DNA from: an uncultured Methylococcaceae bacterium
Lineage (GTDB): Bacteria > Pseudomonadota > Gammaproteobacteria > Methylococcales > Methylomonadaceae
NCBI GenBank assembly: GCA_903938485.1
Contig: CAJADF010000087.1
Coordinates: 1-64,000 of the forward strand
DNA: 64,000 nt
Direction of reading: 5' to 3'
Shown in pieces: positions 7,209-17,120 of the stretch. Every line of letters starts with the position of its first letter. Position 1 is the stretch's first letter. Position numbers and translations under genes: made by a program. Below the pieces are notes generated by a model, which saw only the letters and a list, made by a program, of their open reading frames with translations, had not been told where the DNA came from and made no database searches.

Positions 7209-8321
7209 ATGCGCATTGGATTACCTAAAGAGATTAAAGATAACGAATATCGTGTGGGGTTGACACCCGCTGCGGTAAAAGCATTGACCAAGAGAGGGCA
7301 TCAGATTTTTGTACAACAAGGTGCCGGCTTGGGAAGTGCTATTTCCGATGCCGAGTATGTTGCCGCAGGTGCTGAAATTGTTTCGAGTGCTGAGGAAGCC
7401 TGGTCGGCACAAATGGTGGTTAAAGTAAAAGAACCTATCTCTGCAGAATATCATTATTTACGTGCAGATTTGTTGTTGTTTACTTATTTGCATTTGGCCT
7501 CGGATAAACCACTAACCGAGGCTTTATTAGCGAGCGGCACCACAGCAATAGCCTACGAAACCGTGCAAACAGCATCAGGTCAGTTACCTTTATTAACACC
7601 GATGAGTGAAGTCGCTGGGCGAATGGCTACTCAAGTCGGTGCGACTTATTTACAAAAATCTCATGGGGGTCGTGGTGTACTCATGGGAGGCGTACCTGGT
7701 GTTGCACCAGCCAATGTGGTTGTATTAGGTGCTGGTATTGTCGGTACTAATGCGGCTAGAGTTGCTGTGGGTATGGGTGCGCGCGTAACGGTTTTAGATA
7801 TTAATCATGAACGCTTAAAATATTTAGATGATATTTACCGTGGGCAATTACAAACTCGCATGAGTGATCAACATACGATAGAAGAGTGTGTTGATCAGGC
7901 TGATTTGGTGATTGGCGCTGTTTTAATTCCTGGTGGCAGAGCGCCTTGGTTAGTGACTCGGGATATGTTGCCTAATATGCTTAATGGCTCAGTGATTGTA
8001 GATGTAGCGGTTGATCAGGGTGGCTGTATTGAAACTACAAGGGCAACCACACATAGTAACCCTGTCTATGAAATTGATGGTGTTGTGCATTATTGTGTGG
8101 CTAATATGCCCGGAGCGGTGCCAAGAACCAGTACCTTTGCTTTAAATAATCAAACGACGGTTTATGCCTTGCAATTAGCTGAGGATGGAATAGACGCGGT
8201 GCGTAAGAATAAAACACTACAATTTGGGCTTAATACGCATAAAGGCTTGATTACTTATCCTGCTGTAGCAGAAGCGTTTAACTTAGCGTTTACGCCTGCG
8301 ATTACCGCTTTAGATGGCTAA
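7209..8321 (+). CDS. ald: Alanine dehydrogenase
   Basis: This 370-residue enzyme catalyses the NAD-dependent reversible deamination of L-alanine to pyruvate and ammonium. The N-terminal signature [20 protein letters not shown], catalytic Lys74 (VKVKEP) and His95 (YLHLAS), the Rossmann motif GAGIVG near residue 174 with acidic residue D197 after the second strand (VLDIN), and the conserved [11 protein letters not shown] segment are all present. Length is standard. In methylotrophs and many other bacteria the enzyme can also assimilate ammonium. AGAAGGG serves as ribosome binding site. Confidence 0.97.
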   Translation: MRIGLPKEIKDNEYRVGLTPAAVKALTKRGHQIFVQQGAGLGSAISDAEYVAAGAEIVSSAEEAWSAQMVVKVKEPISAEYHYLRADLLLFTYLHLASDKPLTEALLASGTTAIAYETVQTASGQLPLLTPMSEVAGRMATQVGATYLQKSHGGRGVLMGGVPGVAPANVVVLGAGIVGTNAARVAVGMGARVTVLDINHERLKYLDDIYRGQLQTRMSDQHTIEECVDQADLVIGAVLIPGGRAPWLVTRDMLPNMLNGSVIVDVAVDQGGCIETTRATTHSNPVYEIDGVVHYCVANMPGAVPRTSTFALNNQTTVYALQLAEDGIDAVRKNKTLQFGLNTHKGLITYPAVAEAFNLAFTPAITALDG

Positions 8322-8388
8322 AGCGGGTAGTCAGTATTTATAGGGTGTAATCGAGTTTGTGTAAGCGGTATATTAAGATTATTTAAGT

Positions 8389-8413
8389 GCTCAGATTTAA
8401 CCTAAATCTGAGC
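8389..8413. repeat. Perfect 11-bp inverted repeat overlapping the PII-like stop codon
   Basis: GCTCAGATTTA (8389-8399) and TAAATCTGAGC (8403-8413) are separated by three bases. The hairpin includes the stop codon of the minus-strand PII-like gene at 8397. Neither side has a long T-tract, so it could protect the 3' end of the efflux mRNA or act as a weak terminator between the convergent transcripts. Confidence 0.7.
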
Positions 8414-8723
8414 TACGTTCTCCAGTGCTAACCCTTGCACCTTCTAGCATATCGATAATATATATTTTTCCGTCACCATGTTGGCCACTGTAAGCCGATT
8501 TCATAATTGTTTGAAAGATTGTTTCTACTAAATCCTCAGGCGCAAATATTTCGATACGTTTCTTATTGAGGAAAGGTTTGTAATCTTGAATATGTTGGGT
8601 TCGCTCTCTACCAAAACCATCGCAATCAATGACTGACATTCCGGGAAAGTTTGGGATTTCTAACAATGCCATGGTGACATGACTTAACTTATGAGGCTGA
8701 ATAAAAGCGCGTATTTCTTTCAT
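8397..8723 (-). CDS. PII-like protein of the metal-efflux operon (PII-NG type)
   Basis: This 108-residue PII superfamily protein has a T-loop region at residues 36-56, a B-loop at 79-86 (SGQHGDGK) and the C-terminal RVSTGE (97-102), the last two resembling nucleotide-binding elements of true PII. The T-loop lacks the usual modification tyrosine context. A PII clade (PII-NG) encoded beside CusABC/CzcABC pumps has been described in the literature, and this gene fits it: it follows the czcA-like gene by eight bases as the last gene of the operon. A role in sensing metal or adjusting the pump is inference. Confidence 0.88.
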   Translation of the reverse strand: MKEIRAFIQPHKLSHVTMALLEIPNFPGMSVIDCDGFGRERTQHIQDYKPFLNKKRIEIFAPEDLVETIFQTIMKSAYSGQHGDGKIYIIDMLEGARVSTGERSSDLG

Positions 8724-8731
8724 GGTTATGT

Positions 8732-11700
8732 TTAAAGTTCGTCTGGCTCAGCAAAATATCGATACAGTGCGGGTAGTAGTGTTAACGTTAACAGAGTGGC
8801 TGTGAATAAACCACCAATGATAACAACAGCAAAAGGTTTAGCGGTTTCTGAGCCGACACTGGTCGATAAAGCAGCAGGGAATAATCCCAGCATTGCCATC
8901 ATTGCGGTCATTACCACGGGTCTAAGTCGACTAACGGACCCGTTCACAATAGCATCATGTAAAGACTGGCCTTCCCTGCGTAATTTATTGAGTTGAGTTA
9001 CTAAAATCACGCCATTTTGGACGGCTATGCCAAATAAAGCAATAAAGCCTACTGCGGCAGAAACGCTAAGACTAATGCCTGTTGCTAACAAAATTAGAAT
9101 ACCACCAATCATCGCGAAAGGCACATTCATTAGAATGAGTAAGGCATTTTTTATAGACATGAATGCCCAGAATAATAGGATAAAAATTAATCCTAAACTG
9201 ATAGGGACGATAACAGCTAAGCGTTTCATGGCTCTTTGTTGATTTTCGAATTGGCCGCTCCAAACCACATGATAACCGGGTGGTAAATCAACTTGTGCAA
9301 GAACTTTCTGCTGAGCTTCGGCTACAAAACTACCTTGATCTCGATTTATTAAATTACATTTTATGGCAATTCTGCGCATATTGTCTTCTCTACTGATTCG
9401 AGAAGCGCCTTGGTTAATTTTAATGGTTGCAAGTTCTGTTAGAGGGATGCGGGCACCGCTAGGAGTTTGTACCGTAAGATTTTCTAAACCTGCAACTGAA
9501 TTACGCGCATTTTCTTCATAGCGTAAGGTGATATCAAAGCGTCGTTCACCTTCTAAAAATTGAGAGGCAGATTTACCTCCCATGCCCATCTCTATGACGT
9601 TTTCTACATCAGAGATATTAATGCCATAGCGTGATACTTTGGTGCGATCAATATCAATCATGACTTGTGCGAGTCCGGCTTGCTGTTCTGCCGCGACATC
9701 GGTTGCACCTTGAATGGACGCTAAAATATGGGTGATTTGATCTGCGCGGTCTTGTAGAGTTTTAAGGTCACTGCCAAAGATTTTAATAGCAATCTCACCT
9801 TTCACCCCCGAGATAGCCTCTTCAACGTTATCTTGAATAACTTGGGAAAAGTTAGTCAGTATGCCCGGAAAAATAGCGAGTTCTTTGTCCATCGCTTGGA
9901 TAAGTTGGTCTTTTTTCTTATAACGCCACGTATCTTTGGGATTTAAATCAATGAGCACCTCAAGATTATTAAAACCCTTAGGATCCGTTCCATCTTCTGG
10001 ACGACCTAATTGGGTTAAGACCATTTTGGCTTCGGTAAACGTTTCTAATTTTTCTCTCACTTGCTGTTCAACTTCTTTAGCCGTTGTTAAAGAAACTGGC
10101 GTGGGTAAGGTAATCGTTAGCCAGATATTACCCTCATCTAATTTAGGCATAAATTCTGTGCCGATGAACCTAACTGACATAAAGCTCAATACTAAGGTGG
10201 CTACTGCGGTAATAAAAACGGTACGCGCATGTTTAAGCACCCATTCTATTAAGTGCCGATAATGCTTTTCCATCGCCTCAACTAAGGGGTTATGGCTTTC
10301 AGACATTCTAGGGCCTAGTAAATAGGTGAGCATAGCGGGTACAAAAGTTAAACTGAATAGCATAGAGGCTACTAGGGCAAAGCTAAGTGTGTAGGCCATT
10401 GGGGAAAATATCTTGGCTTCCACCCTTTGAAAAGTAAAAATAGGTAAAAAGGCGATGATGATAATGGCTTTAGAAAATAAGATAGGCCTGCCCATTTCTG
10501 TAGCAGTGACTAATAAGGTTTGACGTAAATGCCTAAGATCAACGTTTTTATGTAAATCAAGTGTCACTTGTACCATGACAGCTTCTACCAAAACCACGGC
10601 GCTATCAACGATAATTCCGAAATCAATAGCACCTAAAGAAATTAGGTTTGCTGAGATACCGCCAAGATCCACGAGAATAAAAGCGAATAATAATGAAAGT
10701 GGGATAATTAAGGTGACTAAGAATGCGGCCATAAAGCGGCGCAAAAACACCAGTAGAATGATCATAATTAACGCCGCGCCCTCAAGCATATTATGCTCGA
10801 CCGTATGAACGGTATGACCGACTAATTCAGTTCTATCATAAATAGGCGTAATTTTTACGCCAGGGGGTAAGCCGAACTCATTAAGTTCTTTAATTTTATC
10901 TTTAACGCCACTAAGCACATTAACGGCATCTCTGCCTTTTATGAGCAGTACAATACCTTCTACGATATCGTTTTGTTGATTTTTAGCAACTATGCCTGTA
11001 CGAGGCTGTGGGCCGACAGAAATATCTGCAACATCTTTAATGCGAATAGGTACGCCTTCATTGGTGTCTACCACTATTTCACCAATCTCATCGGCCGACT
11101 TTAATAGACCAATACCTCTGACAACGAGTGCTTCATCTCCATAGCCAATATAGCCACCGCCAGTGTTGCTGTTGTTTGCAGCGATGGCATCAAATACTTG
11201 TTTTAGATCGATATTATAGTTTTTGAGTTGATCCGGTTTTGCGGCTACTTTATATTCCTTGACACCGCCACCGTATGAAACCACGTCTGCAACGCCCTGT
11301 ACTGCGCGAATTTTAGGTTCAATCACCCAATCTTGTAGCGCGCGTTGTTCAACAAGTGGTAAATGCTTTGCGTCAACGACATAACGTAAGATCTCCCCTA
11401 CACCCGTGGATAGTGGGCCTAATTGCGGTTTAGCGTTATCAGGAATGTCGGCATTTTGGATGCGTTCTAGGACTTGTTGCCTAGAGAAATAGTCTTCGGC
11501 ATCATCATCAAAAGTAAGCGTGACAACAGAAAGCCCAAAGATAGAAACCGAACGCATACTCATCAAGTGAGGCAAGCCATTCATAACCCTCTCAATAGGT
11601 AATGAGATGAGTTTTTCTACTTCTTCAGGGGCTTGGCCAGGATACTGAGTGACCACTTGTACGAATACATTTTGTACGTCAGGGAAGGCTTGTACGGGTA

Positions 11701-11800
11701 GTTTTTCAAAAGCAATGATGCCAGAAATGGCAATTGCCAGTGTTGCCCCGATAACCATCAAGCGTTGTTGGAGACAAAAAGCAATGAGGTGTTCAATCAT
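8732..11800 (-). CDS. Heavy-metal RND efflux pump, CzcA-like
   Basis: The 1022 residues form an inner-membrane proton-driven RND pump with twelve expected helices and two large periplasmic loops. Near residue 400, TM4 carries DFGIIVDSAVVLVE, the HME-RND signature with both aspartates and the glutamate needed in CzcA-type divalent-cation pumps (Zn, Co, Cd, Ni). The N-terminal PVQAFPDV and later FENQQRAMKRLA blocks are also typical. It lies third in the operon outer-membrane factor, adaptor, pump, PII-like. Substrate is predicted from the signature only. Confidence 0.95.
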   Translation of the reverse strand: MIEHLIAFCLQQRLMVIGATLAIAISGIIAFEKLPVQAFPDVQNVFVQVVTQYPGQAPEEVEKLISLPIERVMNGLPHLMSMRSVSIFGLSVVTLTFDDDAEDYFSRQQVLERIQNADIPDNAKPQLGPLSTGVGEILRYVVDAKHLPLVEQRALQDWVIEPKIRAVQGVADVVSYGGGVKEYKVAAKPDQLKNYNIDLKQVFDAIAANNSNTGGGYIGYGDEALVVRGIGLLKSADEIGEIVVDTNEGVPIRIKDVADISVGPQPRTGIVAKNQQNDIVEGIVLLIKGRDAVNVLSGVKDKIKELNEFGLPPGVKITPIYDRTELVGHTVHTVEHNMLEGAALIMIILLVFLRRFMAAFLVTLIIPLSLLFAFILVDLGGISANLISLGAIDFGIIVDSAVVLVEAVMVQVTLDLHKNVDLRHLRQTLLVTATEMGRPILFSKAIIIIAFLPIFTFQRVEAKIFSPMAYTLSFALVASMLFSLTFVPAMLTYLLGPRMSESHNPLVEAMEKHYRHLIEWVLKHARTVFITAVATLVLSFMSVRFIGTEFMPKLDEGNIWLTITLPTPVSLTTAKEVEQQVREKLETFTEAKMVLTQLGRPEDGTDPKGFNNLEVLIDLNPKDTWRYKKKDQLIQAMDKELAIFPGILTNFSQVIQDNVEEAISGVKGEIAIKIFGSDLKTLQDRADQITHILASIQGATDVAAEQQAGLAQVMIDIDRTKVSRYGINISDVENVIEMGMGGKSASQFLEGERRFDITLRYEENARNSVAGLENLTVQTPSGARIPLTELATIKINQGASRISREDNMRRIAIKCNLINRDQGSFVAEAQQKVLAQVDLPPGYHVVWSGQFENQQRAMKRLAVIVPISLGLIFILLFWAFMSIKNALLILMNVPFAMIGGILILLATGISLSVSAAVGFIALFGIAVQNGVILVTQLNKLRREGQSLHDAIVNGSVSRLRPVVMTAMMAMLGLFPAALSTSVGSETAKPFAVVIIGGLFTATLLTLTLLPALYRYFAEPDEL

Positions 11801-11821
11801 TATAAAATTCTCTAGGAGGTA

Positions 11822-12976
11822 CTAACGTTTATCGCTACTGGTTTCAACTTCTTCTTCAGAGCGCAAGGTTAGTGCCCCATCTGATACTAAGAGTTCATTT
11901 TCAGTGAGGCCGCTATTAATGACTGCGGTGTCTTTTAAGCGCAAAGCAATTTCAACTTTTTGTTGCTTAAAATTGTTTTCATCTAAGGCGACAAATACAA
12001 AATCTGCGTCACCTTCAGTAAATACAGCCGTTAATGGGATGCTAATGGCTTTGTCCTCAGGTTCACTTTCAACGCTAATAGTGGCGTACATACCTGGTAA
12101 CAGTAGATTTTCAGCGTTGGGTAAATCACAACGCACTTGGATTGAACGCGTTTTATCATCTAACACTTGGCTAATATAGCTAACGGTTGCTGTAAATGTT
12201 TGATTGGGATAAGCAGGAACCGAAACGGAAAGCCGTTGACCGATTTTGATTTTGCTTAAGTTAACTTCAAATAGCGCCATTAGCAGGGTTAATTTTTTTG
12301 TGTCGGAAATCACAAATAAAGGGCTTTCTCTGTCAGGTCTCACTTCTAGGCCGACATTCACATTTTTTTCTACGACTACACCGGCTATAGGCGCGCGTAA
12401 TTTAAAATGCCCATCGTTTTGGTTAGCATCAATATGTAAGTTTTTTAAGCGATCTTTTGCTCGTTGTAGTTCACTGTTGGCTGCATTGAAATCATCTTGT
12501 GCACGTTCTAATTCTTTTTGTGAGGTGGCTTTCCCTGCAAATAACTCTTGTTGGCGAATCGTGTTTTTGTTGGCTAAGATTAAATCAGCTTGCGCTTTTG
12601 CAAAATCTGCTTCTGCGTCAGCTACATCTGGGCTATCGAGTTCAAGTAAATTAGTGCCTGCTGTAATGATAGAGCCTATGGCAATGGGATTAGATATAAC
12701 TCTTCCAGTTACGGGTGAACTGATTCGAGATGTAACACTTTCATTATATGTGATTTTTCCGGTTAAGGGCTCCATCAAGGGATGGGACGTTAATTTTAGT
12801 CTCGCGGTTTTAATATATGACTTTTTGGGGGAGTTAGGGGCTAAATGTACCTCTCCTGGAATTTGTTTAGTACTTTCAGGTATTGTAGGTTTATCAGATT
12901 TATCTGAGCAGGCAGTTATTAATGTTGTTAATAATACTAGTCTGCATATGAGTTTATTGGGGTTATGCGAATACAT
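11822..12976 (-). CDS. RND efflux periplasmic adaptor, CzcB-like lipoprotein
   Basis: The 384 residues start with a lipoprotein signal peptide (LLTTLITAC, Cys23 as the acylation site). A lipoyl/barrel-sandwich half, a coiled-coil hairpin rich in A, E and K (about residues 125-190), the second sandwich half (LRAPIAGVVVEKNVNVGLEV) and beta-barrel domains follow in the order of a membrane fusion protein. It should link the inner-membrane pump to the outer-membrane channel. It lies 21 bases before the pump gene. No histidine-rich metal-binding tail is visible. Confidence 0.93.
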   Translation of the reverse strand: MYSHNPNKLICRLVLLTTLITACSDKSDKPTIPESTKQIPGEVHLAPNSPKKSYIKTARLKLTSHPLMEPLTGKITYNESVTSRISSPVTGRVISNPIAIGSIITAGTNLLELDSPDVADAEADFAKAQADLILANKNTIRQQELFAGKATSQKELERAQDDFNAANSELQRAKDRLKNLHIDANQNDGHFKLRAPIAGVVVEKNVNVGLEVRPDRESPLFVISDTKKLTLLMALFEVNLSKIKIGQRLSVSVPAYPNQTFTATVSYISQVLDDKTRSIQVRCDLPNAENLLLPGMYATISVESEPEDKAISIPLTAVFTEGDADFVFVALDENNFKQQKVEIALRLKDTAVINSGLTENELLVSDGALTLRSEEEVETSSDKR

Positions 12977-13006
12977 CTGTTTCTCTATTTTTACTATGCG
13001 TTAATA

Positions 13007-14356
13007 TTAGTTATTGAGTAATTTAGGCGGCTTAACTAGCTCATCGGTCTTATGTGTGTCTGGCTCAATACCTAAAGACTTTTCTAAATCATAATAAGCA
13101 TTGGCTCTATTAATTTGAGCTGCGTAATAGTCATGCATCACATTTTTGTAACTACGTTGCGCTTCAATAAAATCTAGTACACTGGTGGCACCTTTGCTAT
13201 AAGCCAGTTCAGCACTTTTTCTGACAGTCATGGCGTCAGCTAGTAGGCCTTCTTTAAAACGCTGGACAATTTTGTCTGTACTTTTCCAAGTAGCTAAAGC
13301 GCTAATGACATCGTTGCGTATAGCGAGTTCAGTTTGTTCAGCGATTAGCTGATTTTGATTTAGGTTAACTTGGGCTTTATCTGACTCACCTTTGTATTGA
13401 TAAAATATCGGTATAGGCACGCTAAATCCTACAAATCCAGAGTTAAGTGCGTTATTGCTTGGGTCTCTGGCATAACCTGCGGTTATGGTTACATCAGGGT
13501 ATTTTAAACGTTGTGCTAGTTCTAGTTGTTTGTTGGCCTGATCCGCTCTTAATTTATCTGCTTGTAAATCTGGGCGTTGTTTTAAAGCTAGATTTACTAA
13601 TTCGTCTTGGTTTTGGGATGGGTTAATAGCTTTAACTTCTGGCCATTCTTCTTTAGCCTCAAATTGCAAGCTTTGAGCTGGCCATCGCAGCACTACCGCC
13701 AACTCGGCGTGTGCCAAACTCACTGCTGTTTGAGCATTATCCAGGTCTGATTCGGCTTTCATAGCCTCCATTTTGACTCGGAGAAAATCAGACTCAGATA
13801 TGTCACCACTGCTTAAGCGCAAGCTATTAGCTTTAGTTATAATTTTATAATGATCAACGATTTCTTGAGTTAGCTCGAGATTTTTTTGCGACTGTAATAA
13901 TTGATAGTAGGTATTTCGTATTAAATTAGTGAAAATACGCACTGCGTCTCTAAAATCAGCTTCTGCTGCTTGCGTGGCATAGACGCTACTTTGTTCTCGT
14001 AGGCCGCGTTTGCCAGCAATTTCTATTAGTTGATTAAAGGTGTAATATTCAGAGGGACCACAAGAAACATTGATGTTGTGATTGCAACCAGTAGCGCTAG
14101 CGCCTTTATTGAGATTTGTATTGCTGAGTTCACCTATTTGAAAAGTGACAGTTGGGTTCGGGATGGCTGAAGCAACAATAGATTCAGCAAATGATTGGTT
14201 AATGTTATACCGAGCCGCTATTAAATCTATATTGCGTTGATAGAAGATTGAAATAATATGATCAAGCGAGATTTCCTGAGCTTGGCTTTGAAAGCTGATC
14301 AGAATTAGGCTAAAAAGTAATTTTCTAATTGTTGTTTTAAATAGTCTGAGCGTCAT
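13007..14356 (-). CDS. TolC/CzcC-family outer-membrane efflux protein
   Basis: This 449-residue protein has an N-terminal signal peptide (cleavage probably after FQSQA). Two repeated halves of long alpha-helices (for instance YATQAAEADFRDAVRIF and IAEQTELAIRNDVISAL) form the periplasmic tunnel, with short beta segments for the barrel. It is the first gene of the minus-strand operon and has its promoter in the divergent region 14357-14712. A poorly conserved insert, GASATGCNHNINVSCG near residue 75, carries two cysteines that could form a disulfide. Confidence 0.93.
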   Translation of the reverse strand: MTLRLFKTTIRKLLFSLILISFQSQAQEISLDHIISIFYQRNIDLIAARYNINQSFAESIVASAIPNPTVTFQIGELSNTNLNKGASATGCNHNINVSCGPSEYYTFNQLIEIAGKRGLREQSSVYATQAAEADFRDAVRIFTNLIRNTYYQLLQSQKNLELTQEIVDHYKIITKANSLRLSSGDISESDFLRVKMEAMKAESDLDNAQTAVSLAHAELAVVLRWPAQSLQFEAKEEWPEVKAINPSQNQDELVNLALKQRPDLQADKLRADQANKQLELAQRLKYPDVTITAGYARDPSNNALNSGFVGFSVPIPIFYQYKGESDKAQVNLNQNQLIAEQTELAIRNDVISALATWKSTDKIVQRFKEGLLADAMTVRKSAELAYSKGATSVLDFIEAQRSYKNVMHDYYAAQINRANAYYDLEKSLGIEPDTHKTDELVKPPKLLNN

Positions 14357-14712
14357 TAAATTAAACGATGGAGGTGAGGTTATTAGGTTTAGTATCAGGG
14401 CTAACTTTATAATAATTCTAATGATTGGGTGTTGTGATAGTATTATAACTATGATTAATTTACAGCTATTTTTGTGCCAATCTTTAAATCCACCATTAAT
14501 TCATAGTATTAGCAGTAAAGTTTTTGTTTTTAGTAAGATTAATACACGTCTAGTGGTTTAAATAAACGTATTTATAGGTTTTTTTAAACCAGTCTTTAGA
14601 TGGCGTTATTAAATAGTTTTTTGACTTGATATCCGTTTTTTACTTATCGTTAATGAAGTTAAGCACACTAAGGTTTGCTTGAATTATTAATGTGCCCAAT
14701 CGAGTATATATT
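14357..14712. promoter_or_regulatory. Divergent control region of two metal-efflux operons
   Basis: About 356 bases of AT-rich DNA separate the two operons. No regulator gene lies here. A possible plus-strand promoter is TTGACT (14621-14626) with a weak -10 TATCGT (14645-14650). I found no clear MerR- or CueR-like dyad and no terminator. Confidence 0.4.
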
Positions 14713-16023
14713 ATGTTTGTTTTAAATATTCTGAATAATCAATTGTTAGCGAGTTTTTCTAGGCCTTTTGTTTGTTTGTGTTCCTTATTGGCGTTTTTGC
14801 CAAATACGGCTGGTTGTCAGGGAGCTACTAGCGAAATCGATGTTAATTTTCCTAAAGTGGGTCATCTTGATCCGATGGTTATTGATACTAGTTTGACGTT
14901 AGCAAAGCTAATCGATTTAACGATGCAAAAATATCCAGATGTGACTTGGTTGACTGCTTTAGAAGAAGAGGCTGTCGCGCTGGCTGATCGTAGCCAAAGT
15001 TGGACTGCAGGGGCTTCTCAGACGACTATTGGATATCAGTCTATTTCTACTTTTAAATTAAATTATGGGACTGCAAATGTGCAGGTGCCTTTATGGAATT
15101 TAGGGCAGCGAGATGCTCAAAAAAATCTAGCTAATAAAGCTGAAGCCAGCGCTGGTTCGCAAACTACCCGTGTTAAGTTAAGCGTGGCGGGTTTAGTTAG
15201 AGCGACTTTGTGGGACGTTGCTCTAGCCAATATACGTTACGAACAAGCTAAAGCAGAGTTGTCGGTTTATGAAAAATTGCTTGTTACCATTAAGCGTCGT
15301 GTTGCGGCGGGTGATTTACCGCGTGCGGATGATTTATTAGCACAAACTGAATTGTTACAAAAACGCTCAGCTTATACTTTGGCGGAAGCCGAATTAATGC
15401 ATGCTCGTAAGCGTTATAGTTCAATTACTCAAACTAATAAAATCCCCTCAAGTTTTGAAGAGTCTTTAGCTCCTATAAAAGAGTTAACTCAGAATCACCC
15501 GAGTTTGATTGCTTTGAATAGTCAGATTGATGTTAAACAAGCTGAGTTATCAGCAATTAAGAGTATTGGTTCTGGGCAAACAAATGTCATTGCCGGTCTA
15601 TTGAGTGATGAAGGTCACGATTATCGTAGCAATAAAGCTGAGTTCTTTAATGTCGGCGTTATTGTGCCGTTTGGAGGAAGTGCACATATTCAACCGCAAA
15701 TAGCTGCAATTAATGTAGAGTTAAATAAGTTAATAGCCGAGCGCGAACAATTGTATCGAGATTTAGAGCAAGTTCATCATGAGGCGGAACATAATTTAGA
15801 AGTCAACAAAGTTGAATTGGATAACGCCAATGAACAAAGAAAAGTTTCAGAGCAATTGTTAAGTATGACAGAACTCGCTTTTTCGGTGGGTGAAATTGAC
15901 TTAATGGATTTGTTAAAAATTCAGTCCAGAACGCAACAAGCTATTTTAACAGCTAGAGAGCGGGTCGTTATGATGCAGCGCGATAAAGCACTTTATAATC
16001 AAGCAGTAGGAATTATGCCGTGA
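14713..16023 (+). CDS. TolC-family outer-membrane protein of the second RND system
   Basis: From the ATG at 14713 the protein has 436 residues; an in-frame GTG at 14692 is an alternative and neither has a clear ribosome binding site. The N-terminus looks like a signal sequence (FVCLCSLLAFLPNTAGC). Long helices rich in A, E, Q and L follow, with the duplicated tunnel-helix layout (QAKAELSVYEKLLVTIKRRV and NEQRKVSEQLLSMTELAF), the latter half being the usual TolC-family pattern before L-M-D-L-L-K-I-Q. Its stop overlaps the next start (GTGA), so translation is coupled. Confidence 0.88.
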   Translation: MFVLNILNNQLLASFSRPFVCLCSLLAFLPNTAGCQGATSEIDVNFPKVGHLDPMVIDTSLTLAKLIDLTMQKYPDVTWLTALEEEAVALADRSQSWTAGASQTTIGYQSISTFKLNYGTANVQVPLWNLGQRDAQKNLANKAEASAGSQTTRVKLSVAGLVRATLWDVALANIRYEQAKAELSVYEKLLVTIKRRVAAGDLPRADDLLAQTELLQKRSAYTLAEAELMHARKRYSSITQTNKIPSSFEESLAPIKELTQNHPSLIALNSQIDVKQAELSAIKSIGSGQTNVIAGLLSDEGHDYRSNKAEFFNVGVIVPFGGSAHIQPQIAAINVELNKLIAEREQLYRDLEQVHHEAEHNLEVNKVELDNANEQRKVSEQLLSMTELAFSVGEIDLMDLLKIQSRTQQAILTARERVVMMQRDKALYNQAVGIMP

Positions 16024-17120
16024 AAAAAATAGCACAAACTTTTGCAGGTTTTATTTTATTAATGGGTTTGGCTGTTGCGGACATGGGAAATAATTTGCAA
16101 CTTTCACAAGAACAATTGGATAACTTAGGTGTTAGTTTAAGTAAAATTGAATTGGCCAAGAGTTTTACTATTTTAAATGCACCGGCTAAGGTTGTATTAC
16201 CTGCGGGTAACGAATACAGCGTGAGTTCGTCACAAGCTGGCTTAGTCGTTAAGATAAATGCCTCTATGGGCGATACGGTAAAAAAAGGTCAGGTATTGGC
16301 ACAGATTAATAGTCCGGAATTATTGGCGAATCAGCGTTTATATTTAAAAGCACTAAATGATTTGCAATTAAATTTATTAGCTTATGATCGAGATAAACAA
16401 TTAGTCGCCGAGGGTGTTATTGCAGAAAGGCGTTGGCAAGAAACGAGTAGTCAATACAATACATTTGTTTATGAAGCCAATGAGCTTAAACAATTATTAG
16501 AAATATCAGGGATGACAGTGGGAGAAATAGATCAACTTGCTAAAACGCATCAACTAAGTGGTCAACTCAATGTGCGAGCACCTATTTCAGGTGTTGTTAT
16601 GGATCGTTCTGTTCTGGTTGGAGAGCGTATTGACATACAAGCACCCTTATTCAAAGTTGCTTTGTTAGATGAGTTATGGCTGGAAGTTAATGTTCCCCAT
16701 GAACGGATAGATAGTATCAAGTTAGGTGACTTAGTTCTAATTGATAATAGTTCTGTCAGCGCTGAGATTATTCTAATGGGTCAAAGTGTTAATGCAGATA
16801 ACCAGACAATACAAGTTAAGGCAAAGGTTCGTGAAAAGCACCCTGATATACGAACAGGTGAAACTATTAATACACAAATTATAAAAGTTTTAAAAACACC
16901 GGCTTATAAGGTTCCGAATACAGCTGTTGCACAATATGAAGGTAAGTTTTTTGTGTTTGTGCGAAATTCTTCTGGTTTTTTGATTCGTCCAATTACAGTC
17001 ATTGGTAAGCAAGGTGATGAATCTATTATAAAGGGAGACTTTTCAGGGGAGGAAGCGATAGCGATTAAAGGCGCCGTCGTCCTAAAAGCACATTGGTTAG
17101 GTTTGGGGAGCGCAGAGTAA
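16020..17120 (+). CDS. RND efflux periplasmic adaptor of the second system
   Basis: The 366 residues start at a GTG that overlaps the previous stop. A signal peptide (ILLMGLAVA) is followed by barrel-sandwich halves (GLVVKINASMGDTVKKGQVL, then VRAPISGVVMDRSVLVGER), a helical hairpin between them, and beta-barrel and membrane-proximal domains. It is cytosol-synthesised, exported, and should bridge pump and channel. Its TAA overlaps the pump ATG (TAATG). No metal-binding motif is obvious. Confidence 0.93.
   Translation: MKKIAQTFAGFILLMGLAVADMGNNLQLSQEQLDNLGVSLSKIELAKSFTILNAPAKVVLPAGNEYSVSSSQAGLVVKINASMGDTVKKGQVLAQINSPELLANQRLYLKALNDLQLNLLAYDRDKQLVAEGVIAERRWQETSSQYNTFVYEANELKQLLEISGMTVGEIDQLAKTHQLSGQLNVRAPISGVVMDRSVLVGERIDIQAPLFKVALLDELWLEVNVPHERIDSIKLGDLVLIDNSSVSAEIILMGQSVNADNQTIQVKAKVREKHPDIRTGETINTQIIKVLKTPAYKVPNTAVAQYEGKFFVFVRNSSGFLIRPITVIGKQGDESIIKGDFSGEEAIAIKGAVVLKAHWLGLGSAE

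Noticed and set aside
10575-10808. Basic 77-residue plus-strand ORF
   Set aside because: Opposite the transmembrane region of the RND pump; composition is the mirror of hydrophobic codons.
12246-13004. 252-residue plus-strand ORF
   Set aside because: It lies opposite the CzcB-like adaptor gene, which has clear homology and a lipobox; the ORF is low-complexity Ser/Ala-rich shadow sequence.
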